Translations under genes and position numbers: made by a program
Part shown: piece after piece, positions 9,231 through 18,025 of the stretch
How positions within the stretch are numbered: position 1 is the stretch's first letter
Layout: every line of letters begins with the position of its first letter
Assembly: GCA_025612245.1 (NCBI GenBank)
Contig: JAAXKQ010000003.1
Span: forward strand, 259,105 to 323,104
From: Ignavibacteria bacterium
GTDB taxonomy: Bacteria > Bacteroidota > Ignavibacteria > Ignavibacteriales > SURF-24
Direction: 5' to 3'
Length of the DNA stretch: 64,000 nt
The notes under the pieces: model-generated
What the model was told of the DNA's origin: nothing
The model's database searches: none
Seen by the model: the letters and a program-made list of their open reading frames with translations, nothing else

Positions 9231-9728
9231 GTGGCACAGAATCATTCATTTGATGTAGTTTCGGAAATTGACTTTCAGGAAGTGGATAACGCAATCAACC
9301 AGGCCGAAAAAGAAATTCAGCAGAGATATGACATAAAGGATTCCAACACGACTCTTGAGTTAAATAAAAAGGACAAATATATTCAGATCAATTCCAAGGA
9401 CGACTATTCCCTCAAGGCCAGCGTTGACATACTCCAGTCTAAATTCATCAAAAGGGGCATTTCCTTGAAAGCCATGAAACTGGGGGAAGTTGAACCTGCC
9501 TCAGGCGGAAGGGTCAAACAGAAGATAGACCTTCAGAGCGGAATATCAAAGGAAAATGCAAAGCTCATAGTTAAGATGATAAAGGACTCCAAGGTCAAAG
9601 TTAACGCTCAGATTATGGATGAACAGGTAAGAGTAACCGGGCCTAAGCTAGACGACCTTCAGTCGGTAATAGCCATGGTCAAAAATGCCGATTTGGATTT
9701 CCCTACGCAGTTTACAAACTACAAATAA
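9231..9728 (+). CDS. yajQ: YajQ-family nucleotide-binding protein
   Basis: The 165-residue protein matches YajQ over its full length: it opens HSFDVVSEIDFQEVDNAIN and has the two ferredoxin-like halves expected of the family, with RVKQKIDLQSGISKENAKLI in the centre and the ending QFTNYK. YajQ proteins bind nucleotides; some bind cyclic di-GMP and affect transcription. The start is GTG at 9231 with a weak purine-rich ribosome-binding site. It is a single-gene unit closed by a strong terminator. Confidence 0.93.
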   Translation: MAQNHSFDVVSEIDFQEVDNAINQAEKEIQQRYDIKDSNTTLELNKKDKYIQINSKDDYSLKASVDILQSKFIKRGISLKAMKLGEVEPASGGRVKQKIDLQSGISKENAKLIVKMIKDSKVKVNAQIMDEQVRVTGPKLDDLQSVIAMVKNADLDFPTQFTNYK

Positions 9729-9744
9729 AATTTACCGCCAGGAC

Positions 9745-9781
9745 GGGCAGGAAAATGATTCCTGCCCTATTCTTCTTTTTT
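9745..9781 (+). terminator. Rho-independent terminator of yajQ
   Basis: A perfect 9-bp stem GGGCAGGAA/TTCCTGCCC with loop AATGA (9745-9767) is followed by a T-rich run (TATTCTTCTTTTTT). Confidence 0.88.
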
Positions 9782-9821
9782 AATTCTACCACTTTGCCTT
9801 TAGTTTTTCCTTTTAATTGAC

Positions 9822-11501
9822 TCACATGTATGCCTGCCTTAATCTTTCGTGCTCCTCGGCAGTAAATATTTCGAACTCTTCTGGCATTATCTTTTCCACG
9901 TCGCCAAAATAATCCCCTTCTGACCCCTCTTTCTGCGTTATGGATTTTATCCTGGCAGAGGTGGCCACCTCCAGGCGGTCTACAATTATGTTTCTGCCGT
10001 CGCCAGGGTCAATTTTTCCCTCAATCAGGTAAGGACCCATGGAAAGCGTGAGCTCGGCATAACGGTTATAAGTCTCTGGAAACAGGATAGCTTCAAATGT
10101 ACCCGTCAGGTCCTCAAGCGAAAGAAATTTCATTATCTCTCCTTTGCGCGTCCTTATGCGCTTTGAAGACATATACCAGCCGCCCATCTTAACCCTGCGT
10201 CCTTTTAAGTTATCCATGTCCTCCGCCCTGATGATCGAGGGCCCCCCGAGGAGCTCGCTGAAAAACTCCAGCGGATGGCGGCTTACCATATAGCCGAAGG
10301 TTTCATATTCTATTGCGCAAGCCTCCTCAACCGTGTAACTTACATCGGTTATTACTTCACTTTCGAGCTTGAGAGTCTCGCCGGCAAAAAGGCTGCTCAT
10401 GCTGAGAGTCTTTCTGTAGGACATATAGACGTCCAGAAGGCGCATGAGCGTGGGACGCGTCTTCTTAAAGCAGTCCATGGCTCCGCAGCGTATCAAAAGC
10501 GATGTTTCCTCATAGCCCACGCTTGTCCTTGACAGAAAGTCGGAAAGGCTCACGTACTCCCCGTTTCTGTTTCTTTCCTTTACTATCTCGCTCATCGTGG
10601 GCACTGAGAGGTTCTTAATTGCCATGAGGCCTATGCGGACCTCCTTATCCTTACCCGTGTAGTCGCGCTCGCTATTGTTCACACACGGAAGCAGCACCTT
10701 AAGCCCCATGCGCTTGCATTCCTGTATATACACGGCCGCCGAATAGAAGCCTCCCCCGTTGCTCAATACTGAAGCCATAAACTCGGCGGGGTAATACACC
10801 TTAAGAAAAGCCACCTGGAAGGAAAGCAGCGCAAAGGAGGCGCTGTGGGCCTTGCAGAAAGCATAGCCCGCAAAAGATTCAATCTGCCGCCAGAGCTCGC
10901 GCGCTGCCGCTTCACTGATCCCTTTGGATTTGCACGACGTGAAAAACTTCTCCTCGAGCTGTTCCATGGCACTGCGTGAACGCATCTTGCCGCTCATTGC
11001 ACGCCTGAGTATGTCGGCTTCCTCCAGTGAAAGCCCTGCTATGTGGTGGGCTACTTTTAAGACGTCTTCCTGATAGATCATTATGCCGTAGGTTTCGCTC
11101 AGGTATTCTTTCATCTGGGGCAATAAATACTTCCTTTTTGAGGGATCCTTGTGCCTCAGGATGAATTCCTGCATCATTCCGCTTTCGGCAACGCCGGGAC
11201 GTATGATGGAGCTTGCTGCCGTAAGCATTTCAAAGGTATCCACCGAGAGCTTTTTCAGGAGTGAGCGCATTCCGGGAGATTCTATGTAAAAACAGCCTAT
11301 GGTGTTGCCTTCCCTGATGAGTTTTTTTACCCCCTCATCGTTAAAGAGCATCTTATAGTCGTAAATATCAAATTTTACCCTTGCGGTCTTGCGCGGAACC
11401 GGGGTATATATCTGCCTGAGCTTTCCCCGGCTAAAGCGGGTTTCAGGCAGCGTATAGCTCTTCAGGTCTATATATGCTGTTTCGGAATTAGTAATTTTCA
11501 T
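9822..11501 (-). CDS. DnaE-like protein: C-terminal half of DNA polymerase III alpha, catalytic palm absent
   Basis: About 559 residues matching only the C-terminal half of bacterial DnaE. Recognisable similarity begins near residue 46 and is clear at NTIGCFYIESPGM (E. coli counterpart TTAVFQLES), then RPG, YQEDVLKVA, LRRAMSGK, FAGYAFCKAHSASFALLSFQ and YPAEFMA of the fingers. A helix-hairpin-helix region and an OB fold (GRRVKMGGWYMSSKRIRTR onward) follow. The PHP domain, thumb and palm with the three catalytic Asp are missing; a VKFD tetrapeptide at 42-45 resembles the third Asp site but the other two are gone. ATG at 11501 is chosen over a GTG at 11528, which lies inside a palindrome. Motifs match Bacteroidota error-prone DnaE rather than replicative DnaE. 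It cannot polymerise alone; it may be a remnant or an accessory protein. Confidence 0.82.
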   Translation of the reverse strand: MKITNSETAYIDLKSYTLPETRFSRGKLRQIYTPVPRKTARVKFDIYDYKMLFNDEGVKKLIREGNTIGCFYIESPGMRSLLKKLSVDTFEMLTAASSIIRPGVAESGMMQEFILRHKDPSKRKYLLPQMKEYLSETYGIMIYQEDVLKVAHHIAGLSLEEADILRRAMSGKMRSRSAMEQLEEKFFTSCKSKGISEAAARELWRQIESFAGYAFCKAHSASFALLSFQVAFLKVYYPAEFMASVLSNGGGFYSAAVYIQECKRMGLKVLLPCVNNSERDYTGKDKEVRIGLMAIKNLSVPTMSEIVKERNRNGEYVSLSDFLSRTSVGYEETSLLIRCGAMDCFKKTRPTLMRLLDVYMSYRKTLSMSSLFAGETLKLESEVITDVSYTVEEACAIEYETFGYMVSRHPLEFFSELLGGPSIIRAEDMDNLKGRRVKMGGWYMSSKRIRTRKGEIMKFLSLEDLTGTFEAILFPETYNRYAELTLSMGPYLIEGKIDPGDGRNIIVDRLEVATSARIKSITQKEGSEGDYFGDVEKIMPEEFEIFTAEEHERLRQAYM

Positions 11502-11504
11502 TGC

Positions 11505-11536
11505 TATAAATAGTGTACGTATGTACACTATTTATA
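11505..11536. promoter_or_regulatory. 32-bp palindromic operator at the start of the DnaE-like gene
   Basis: Two perfect 14-base arms, TATAAATAGTGTAC and GTACACTATTTATA, are separated by GTAT. The element ends four bases before the ATG of the DnaE-like gene. Its core GTAC-N4-GTAC resembles the core of cyanobacterial LexA boxes, and SOS control would suit an error-prone-type DnaE derivative, but the LexA site of this lineage is not known to me. A TATAAT hexamer lies at 11533-11538 on the plus strand. The octamer ATGTACAC of its right half recurs at 11718-11725. Confidence 0.6.
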
Positions 11537-11800
11537 ATTTTTCCCGCTAATATGCAACAGTTTTTAAGAAAGTTTTTTTCAGGAAGTAATGAAAATGACG
11601 GGGGTACTCTTACTAATACCGGGAAAGCACCCTTATGCTGCTGCTTACGAGGAGCAAAAAGAAGAGTCCTGGTGCATCGCTCCAGGCTTAAACCGGAACA
11701 CAGGCCACAGTTTTGCCATGTACACAAATCATATACTGATTATAATGCTTCCAGACAATAATTCTTCGATACCGCGTTCAGAAGCCATAGAAGCTGCTAT
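11537..11800. other. Gap between DnaE-like gene and dnaX
   Basis: No convincing gene. A 72-codon plus-strand frame (11589-11807) has AGGAAG five bases before its ATG and a TATAAT 50 bp upstream, but no recognisable protein features, and it ends just inside dnaX. It may be residue of a lost N-terminal polymerase region, though no polymerase similarity is visible in any frame. Confidence 0.4.
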
Positions 11801-13453
11801 TTACTGAATCTCATCTCCCCCGAGCTCGCTTTTAATTGCGTTAACCAGCGGATCGGCATCCGGCTCCTCTGGCTGCGGCTCAGGTGCAGCATTGCTGCCG
11901 ACTTCCATGAAATCATCCACATCTTCCGTTGCAGACTCGTCGGTAAAATTAAAAATGAGGCCTTTACCGAATACTGCCTCGGTCTTGGAGAGGAAGTAAT
12001 CCCTCAGCTGCAAAATCATCTTCCTGTCGTGCACGTCTTTCAGCTCCACGTCCAGTTTTGCGCCTTCCATGCCAAGGACCTTCATATTCTGAAGGACGCT
12101 GCCTACGATGAATTTTTCCTGATTCACCTCATCTACAAAGTGACTCCACCTGGAAAGTATCTCCTGAAAAGCCGGCTGGTCGCCTTCAGAGACCTTTGCC
12201 GTAACGGCTGCCCTTTCTGAAGCACCACCTCCATTTGAAGGCTGAGGCTCGCGGCTTACCGATTCCTGGGCTGCAGCAGGCCTTGGGGCTGCATCCCTGC
12301 GGACGGTTACAGGAGCAATCTTCTTTACCTCCTGCAGGTTGGCAATGGCCTCCCTGATCGAGGCCGACTTCTCAAGGCCAATGAGGTGGCAGAGCGCTAC
12401 TTCAATAAGAAGCTTATGGTTCTGCGTTATCCTTAATTCCTGCTGCGTCTTGTTCAGGTAGTTCATTATCCTTAAAAGGTCACCTTCTGAGAACTTTTCC
12501 TTGTAGCAAAGATACTTTTCCTTGTATATCTCGGCCGTCTCGATCAGCTTTGTCCTGCCGGTAAGAACAACGGTCATAATGTTACGGAAGTGTTCCACCA
12601 GGCCGTTCATGAAGTCTATAAAGTTCCACCCGTTCTCATACACTGTTTTAGATACCTCAAAGGCAGCAAGGAATCTCTTTTCAAGTATGGCATCCGAAAT
12701 CGTAAAGTAGACCTCATCGTCGATCAGGTTAAGCATTCTTGCAACCGCCTGTGCTTCCACCTTATTGCCGCTAAAGGAAATTATCTGGTCAAATATGCTT
12801 TCGGCATCCCTTAAGGCTCCGTCGGCCTTGCGGGCGATGATCGTAAGCGACTGGTCGTCGATCTCAATTTTTTCATTTTCGGCGATATTCTTGAGCAGTT
12901 TCTTTATTGTATCCAGTTCAATTCTTCTGAAATCAAACCTCTGGCAGCGTGAAATGATGGTAAGAGGAACCTTATGAACGTCTGTGGTTGCAAAAATGAA
13001 GATCGTATGTTCAGGCGGCTCTTCAAGAGTCTTCAGAAGCGCGTTGAAGGATTCGTTTGTGAGCATGTGAACTTCATCTATGATGTAGACTTTCGACTTG
13101 CCCTTCGTTGGAGCATACTTTACAGACTCCCTGAGGACTCTTATCTCTTCAATCCTTCTGTTGGAGGCTCCGTCTATTTCAATTATGTCCAGAGACTGTG
13201 AAGTGTTAAAACTCTGGCACATCTCACACTCGTTGCAGGGCTCAAAATCGACCGGGTTCAGGCAGTTCAGCGTCTTGGCCAGAATACGGGCTGTCGTGGT
13301 TTTACCAACGCCGCGGGGGCCTGCAAAGAGGTAGGCATGAGCTATTCTGTTATTCTTAATAGCATTTTTCAGTGTTGTTGTAATGTGTTCCTGCCCCACA
13401 ACATCTTCAAACCTGTTGGGGCGCCATTTTCTTGCAGTTACTATATAGCTCAT
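11801..13453 (-). CDS. dnaX: DNA polymerase III subunit gamma/tau
   Basis: The clamp-loader ATPase is 550 residues long. The N-terminal AAA+ domain carries Walker A (GPRGVGKTTTARIL), the zinc-binding CNECEMC, Walker B (VYIIDEVHML) and the SRC sensor in IISRCQRF. The central DNA_pol3_gamma3 collar domain follows (about 225-360). A Pro/Ala-rich linker (380-430) leads to a short tau-like C-terminal domain. It loads the sliding clamp on primed DNA. I saw no slippery A-tract that would clearly make a separate gamma form. It is on the same strand upstream of the DnaE-like gene but separated by 300 bp, and downstream of the fRMsr gene. Confidence 0.95.
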   Translation of the reverse strand: MSYIVTARKWRPNRFEDVVGQEHITTTLKNAIKNNRIAHAYLFAGPRGVGKTTTARILAKTLNCLNPVDFEPCNECEMCQSFNTSQSLDIIEIDGASNRRIEEIRVLRESVKYAPTKGKSKVYIIDEVHMLTNESFNALLKTLEEPPEHTIFIFATTDVHKVPLTIISRCQRFDFRRIELDTIKKLLKNIAENEKIEIDDQSLTIIARKADGALRDAESIFDQIISFSGNKVEAQAVARMLNLIDDEVYFTISDAILEKRFLAAFEVSKTVYENGWNFIDFMNGLVEHFRNIMTVVLTGRTKLIETAEIYKEKYLCYKEKFSEGDLLRIMNYLNKTQQELRITQNHKLLIEVALCHLIGLEKSASIREAIANLQEVKKIAPVTVRRDAAPRPAAAQESVSREPQPSNGGGASERAAVTAKVSEGDQPAFQEILSRWSHFVDEVNQEKFIVGSVLQNMKVLGMEGAKLDVELKDVHDRKMILQLRDYFLSKTEAVFGKGLIFNFTDESATEDVDDFMEVGSNAAPEPQPEEPDADPLVNAIKSELGGDEIQ

Positions 13454-13497
13454 ATAAACTTCTTAATGTGAAATATTAATGGTAAAATTTTGACGTA

Positions 13498-14004
13498 TTA
13501 AATTACTGAGCGGGCACAATCAATTTTTTCAAGCACCAGCTGCCCGAGCCTTTCAAGGTACTTTTTGTCAGTCTCATTAAATGAACTGTAAGAAGTGCTG
13601 TCGAGGTCGAGCACTCCGTAAAGTTCATCGTTTTTCACGAGTGGGACTACAATTTCGGACCTGGAGAAGGAATCGCAAGCAATGTGGCCCGGGAATTTAT
13701 CCACGTCCGGAACAATCAGTGTCACTTTCTTAAATGCCGAAGTCCCGCAGACCCCCTGCCCGATCTTAATCCTTGTACAGGCAACTTTACCCTGAAAAGG
13801 GCCGAGATAAAGATAATCCCCCTTTTTCAAATAAAACCCCGCCCAGCTGACTTTTGAAAAAGTCTGCTTTAATGCGGCAGCAAAATTCGAAAGGGTTGTA
13901 ACCGTGAAGTCATCCTCAGAAAGGAGCGTCTCCATCTGCGGGATGAGTTCACGGTATTTTTCCTCATCCGTAAACTTGTCGTTAATTTCAATTGTTTCAG
14001 ACAT
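13498..14004 (-). CDS. msrC: Free methionine-(R)-sulfoxide reductase (GAF domain)
   Basis: The 168-residue single-GAF protein has the fRMsr signature: WAGFYL, LGPFQGKVACTRI, GQGVCGTSA, VPDVDKFPGHIACDS and SEIVVPL. The three conserved cysteines are at 76, 86 and 110; Cys110 is the expected catalytic residue and the others act in disulfide resolution. It reduces free Met-R-sulfoxide using thioredoxin. It begins 19 bp after lon on the same strand, so oxidative/protein-damage functions are probably co-transcribed. Confidence 0.92.
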   Translation of the reverse strand: MSETIEINDKFTDEEKYRELIPQMETLLSEDDFTVTTLSNFAAALKQTFSKVSWAGFYLKKGDYLYLGPFQGKVACTRIKIGQGVCGTSAFKKVTLIVPDVDKFPGHIACDSFSRSEIVVPLVKNDELYGVLDLDSTSYSSFNETDKKYLERLGQLVLEKIDCARSVI

Positions 14005-14023
14005 ACCGTTCTTTTCCGTTTCC

Positions 14024-16501
14024 CTATTTATTCCGCTTTGCCCTGCCCGGCTTTGTTTTATCCGGCTTAGATTTACTCGTCCTTGCCTTTTTCAGGCTTA
14101 CGGCTTTGTCTTTCCCGAAAACAAAAGGTATTGCCTCAAATATTTTTCCGATTGAAACTATGCTTAATCCTTCCTTGACTTCCGGCAGAATTTCAAGCAG
14201 GTCCTTTTCGTTGTCCTTCGGTATTAGCACAGTCTTAATGCCGCTTCTTTGTGCTGCAAGGAGCTTTTCATTCAATCCTCCGATTGGAAGCACATTGCCA
14301 CGGAGCGTAATTTCGCCGGTCATTGCGACGTCACTCCTGGCTGGCTTGCCGCTGAAGGCCGAATAGAGCGCCATAGTCATTGTAATTCCTGCTGAAGGTC
14401 CGTCCTTAGGAATTGCACCTTCGGGAAGGTGGATGTGAACCTCCTTACCCTTCTGGAAATTAGTCGGCAGCCCCAGAGACTTGGCGTTTGACCTGATGAA
14501 GCTCAATGCGGCCTGTGCGGATTCTTTCATCACGTCACCCAGCTGTCCGGTTAAGGTCAGCTTTTCGGCGCCGCTCATGACAGTGGCGTCAACGCTCAGA
14601 ATTTCACCTCCAACGCTTGTCCAGGCCAGCCCTGTCACGCTTCCAACCCTTGGTTCGTCGCTTGCCTTCTGGCGCCTGAATTTCTCGACACCCAGAAATT
14701 CAACGACCTTCTCTGGAGTAATTACGTGCTGCTCAGCGGTTTCTTTCTGCTTACTGCCGTTAGCGGATCTTTTCAGTACAATCTCCCTGGCAGTTTTTCT
14801 GCAGACGTTAGCCAGTTCCCTTTCCAGGTTTCTTACACCTGCCTCACGCGTATAGTCCGTAATTACCTTGCTTACGGCATCATCCTCAAAACTAACGGCC
14901 TTATCATTAAGTCCGTGCATTGAAAGCTGCTTTGGAATTATGTGCCGCCTTGCAATCTGCAGCTTCTCGTGCTCAAGATAGCCTGGCAGCTCAATTATTT
15001 CCATCCTGTCCTGTAAAGGAAGGGGTATATTATATTTTACGTTTGCCGTAGTAATAAACATAACCTGCGAAAGGTCATAATCCAGGTCCAGGTAATGGTC
15101 GTTAAAGGTATGGTTCTGCTCCGGATCCAGCACTTCCAGCATTGCCGAAGAAGGATCGCCCCTGAAATCCATACTCATCTTATCGATTTCATCCAGAAGT
15201 ATGACCGGGTTTACAGTGCCGGCTTTTTTCATGGACTGAATAATTTTTCCCGGCATCGAACCTATGTATGTCCTCCTGTGACCCCTGATTTCAGCCTCAT
15301 CGCGCACGCCGCCCAGGCTGATGCGCACGAATGAGCGCCCGATTGCCCTGGCAATGGACTTTCCAAGCGAGGTCTTGCCTACTCCCGGAGGTCCCACAAA
15401 GCAGAGTATCTGTCCCCTGATCTGCTGAACCAGGTTAAGAACCGCGATTTGTTCAACTATCCTTTCTTTCGGCTTTTCAAGGCCATAATGGTCCTCGTCT
15501 AAAATCTGGCGGACGTACTTTATGTCCAGATTATCTTTTGTCTTTTTATTCCACGGCACGTCAATGAGCCATTCCAGGTAATTGCGTATCACGGTTGACT
15601 CGGGTGACATGGGAGGAGTCTTCTTAAGCTTGTTTAATTCCTCGTTTGCCTTTTCCTCGGCATACTTGGGCATTTTGGCCTTCTTCACCTTGTTGCGCAG
15701 GCGCACAAATTCAGGCGTGGCTTCGTCCTCCTCACCCAGCTCATCCTGAAGGATTCTGATCTGCTCTTGAATGATGAACTTGCGCTGCGTCTTGGCTATA
15801 TTTTCCTGGACCTTGTTTTCAATCTCTTTCTCGACCTTAAGTATGTCAATTTCGGAATTCAGTATCTTTATTACTTCGTAAAGCTGCTCCTTGATGGTGA
15901 AGTTCTGCAGTATTTTCTGTTTTACTTCTATATTCTGCGTTATGTTTGCCGCCACGTAGAACAGCTTCCTGTCCGGTTCGTCTATATTCTCATAAGCGCT
16001 GATTGCCTCGGTTGGAATTGTGCGGTTGATCTTAACATAATCCTTAAAAAGATGAGTCATCTGCCTTATGAGGGCGTTCATTTCAATTGGGTTTTCCTCT
16101 TTCGGCATGATGATCTCCACCTTTGCCTCAAAGAATTCCTTGTTATCCGTAAACTGCAGGATCCTGCCTTGAATCAGTCCGTCCACCAGTATCTTCATCA
16201 GTCCATTCGGCAGCTTTAAGATCTGAATGATCTTTGCCACTGTACCTTCGGTATATATATCCTCTTCCTTGGGTTCTTCTATATTTGCCTTCTTCTGAGC
16301 CGACAGGAATATGAATTTTGAATTCTCCAGTGCATAATTTGCGGCCTTAATGGATTGTTCCCTGCCAACCAGCACCGGAAAAATCATATAAGGAAATATT
16401 ACGTTATCTCTGAGAGGTAATATAGGCAAGATCTTGGGCACTTCATTCAAAATGGAATTATCATTCTCTTCTTTAGCTTTTGCTTTGTCTTTAAGACTCA
16501 A
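14024..16501 (-). CDS. lon: ATP-dependent protease La (Lon)
   Basis: A full-length LonA of 825 residues. The N-terminal LON substrate-binding domain (PILPLRDNVIFPYM) and coiled region are followed by AAA+ with Walker A GPPGVGKTS and Walker B VILLDEIDKM. The serine protease domain has catalytic Ser703 in PKDGPSAG and Lys746 in GGLNEKLLAA, 43 residues apart as in E. coli. The C-terminus is a Lys-rich tail. It degrades misfolded and regulatory proteins in the cytoplasm. The start is TTG with AGGAG nine bases upstream. No CIRCE or other heat-shock element was seen in front. The msrC gene follows closely. Confidence 0.96.
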   Translation of the reverse strand: MSLKDKAKAKEENDNSILNEVPKILPILPLRDNVIFPYMIFPVLVGREQSIKAANYALENSKFIFLSAQKKANIEEPKEEDIYTEGTVAKIIQILKLPNGLMKILVDGLIQGRILQFTDNKEFFEAKVEIIMPKEENPIEMNALIRQMTHLFKDYVKINRTIPTEAISAYENIDEPDRKLFYVAANITQNIEVKQKILQNFTIKEQLYEVIKILNSEIDILKVEKEIENKVQENIAKTQRKFIIQEQIRILQDELGEEDEATPEFVRLRNKVKKAKMPKYAEEKANEELNKLKKTPPMSPESTVIRNYLEWLIDVPWNKKTKDNLDIKYVRQILDEDHYGLEKPKERIVEQIAVLNLVQQIRGQILCFVGPPGVGKTSLGKSIARAIGRSFVRISLGGVRDEAEIRGHRRTYIGSMPGKIIQSMKKAGTVNPVILLDEIDKMSMDFRGDPSSAMLEVLDPEQNHTFNDHYLDLDYDLSQVMFITTANVKYNIPLPLQDRMEIIELPGYLEHEKLQIARRHIIPKQLSMHGLNDKAVSFEDDAVSKVITDYTREAGVRNLERELANVCRKTAREIVLKRSANGSKQKETAEQHVITPEKVVEFLGVEKFRRQKASDEPRVGSVTGLAWTSVGGEILSVDATVMSGAEKLTLTGQLGDVMKESAQAALSFIRSNAKSLGLPTNFQKGKEVHIHLPEGAIPKDGPSAGITMTMALYSAFSGKPARSDVAMTGEITLRGNVLPIGGLNEKLLAAQRSGIKTVLIPKDNEKDLLEILPEVKEGLSIVSIGKIFEAIPFVFGKDKAVSLKKARTSKSKPDKTKPGRAKRNK

Positions 16502-16744
16502 AACTTTTGACTCCTGCGTATGTTTTTAATTTCTGTGTAAATATACCAAATTTCAATTCGGCTATCAAGGAATGAAACGCCCACTAATTCTCAGGCCTTA
16601 GGGCGAAGGAAGGCCAGCATTTCCTGTCCCGGGCCATATATACCCGGAATTAGCAACTATTCTCGCCACCCAATGGAATTTCCTCCAAAAGATCAGGAAT
16701 TTTTCTTAAATTATAATTTATTGCTGAATTATTAAGAAGAGACT

Positions 16745-18022
16745 ATGAATGACCTGTTAAAAATAAATTACGAAAAGTACACGCTCGATAACGGCCTTGA
16801 AGTCATACTTTACCCCGACAAAAGCCTTCCCATTCTGTCTGCAAATATCTGGTACCGGGTCGGCTCGGCAAATGAGACTAAGGGGAAGACCGGCTTTGCA
16901 CATCTTTTTGAACACATGATGTTCCAGGGCTCCAAGCACGTGCCCAAACAGATGCATTTCAAGTACATCCAGGAAGCCGGGGGCAACCTGAACGGTACGA
17001 CCAGCTCCGACAGGACGAACTATTACCAGAGCCTTCCTTCAAACTACCTTGAGATGGTGCTCTGGCTGGAGAGCGACCGGATGGGATTCCTTATTCCGGC
17101 ACTCGGGCAGGATAAACTGGATAACCAGATAGACGTGGTTAAAAACGAAAGAAGACAGCGCTACGACAATGCCCCTTACGGACTTGCCTGGGAGATCATT
17201 TTCTCACGCCTTTATCCCGAAAACCACCCTTATCACTGGCCCACAATAGGCTACATGCAGGATATCTCAAATATCACGCTTTCCGACGTAAAGGAGTTCT
17301 TTCATACCTACTATGTACCCAACAACGCAAGCCTTGTTATCGGTGGGGATATTAATGTCCCTAAAACAAAAGAACTCATTGAAAGGTATTTCGGTCCAAT
17401 TTCAAGGGGCCTCGACGTTAAGGAAGTTTACGTTCCCAAGACAGAATTAACTGAAAATATAAGCCTCGTACACGAGGATAACGTGCAGCTTCCGAGAATT
17501 TATTTTGTCTGGCATTCAACCAAAGCTTACACGGAGGAGGATGCAGCGCTCGATATACTCTCATATATCCTTTCAAGCTCCAAGAATTCCAGGCTTTATA
17601 AAAGCCTGATATTCGAAGCGGAAATTGCACAGGACATATCGGCTTTCCAGCATTCAGCCAAATACGGCGGATCTTTTGTTGTTGTAGCAACCGCACGCCC
17701 AGGGATATCCCTGGACCAGATTAAGGAAGAAATCTTCAGAGAGCTGAAGCTCGTAATTGAAAACGGCATAAGACAGGAAGAGCTGGACAAGGCTAAAAAC
17801 AACATCAAGGCTTCTTTCATTTTTTCAATGCAGAACCTTAATTCACTGGTCAATCACCTGAATGAATACAATTTTTACTTTGAGAATCCGGATTCCTTTA
17901 ATTTCGATCTTGAGCGTTACCAGAAAATAGACACTGCAGCACTAAGGAGTGCGGCGGAAAAATTTCTTCGGAAGCCCTGCCTTGAACTCAGAATTATACC
18001 CAAAAGCATTACCCAAGGATAG
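16745..18022 (+). CDS. M16 family zinc peptidase, catalytic subunit
   Basis: The 425-residue processing-peptidase-like protein has the inverted zinc motif HxxEH (H53-L-F-E56-H57) and the third ligand Glu135 in VVKNERRQR. NLNGTTSSDRTNYY is the substrate-binding edge strand. There is no signal peptide, so a cytoplasmic location is likely unless export is non-classical. M16B enzymes of this type work as heterodimers with a second, non-catalytic M16 chain, which is exactly the next gene, three bases downstream. AGAAGAG precedes the ATG. Confidence 0.92.
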   Translation: MNDLLKINYEKYTLDNGLEVILYPDKSLPILSANIWYRVGSANETKGKTGFAHLFEHMMFQGSKHVPKQMHFKYIQEAGGNLNGTTSSDRTNYYQSLPSNYLEMVLWLESDRMGFLIPALGQDKLDNQIDVVKNERRQRYDNAPYGLAWEIIFSRLYPENHPYHWPTIGYMQDISNITLSDVKEFFHTYYVPNNASLVIGGDINVPKTKELIERYFGPISRGLDVKEVYVPKTELTENISLVHEDNVQLPRIYFVWHSTKAYTEEDAALDILSYILSSSKNSRLYKSLIFEAEIAQDISAFQHSAKYGGSFVVVATARPGISLDQIKEEIFRELKLVIENGIRQEELDKAKNNIKASFIFSMQNLNSLVNHLNEYNFYFENPDSFNFDLERYQKIDTAALRSAAEKFLRKPCLELRIIPKSITQG

Positions 18023-18025
18023 CAA

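Noticed and set aside
11589-11807. 72-codon plus-strand ORF with AGGAAG ribosome-binding site between the DnaE-like gene and dnaX
   Set aside because: No recognisable protein features, odd composition, ends inside dnaX; could be chance. Not annotated as a gene.
16502-16744. CIRCE heat-shock element upstream of lon
   Set aside because: No TTAGCACTC/GAGTGCTAA inverted repeat is present.
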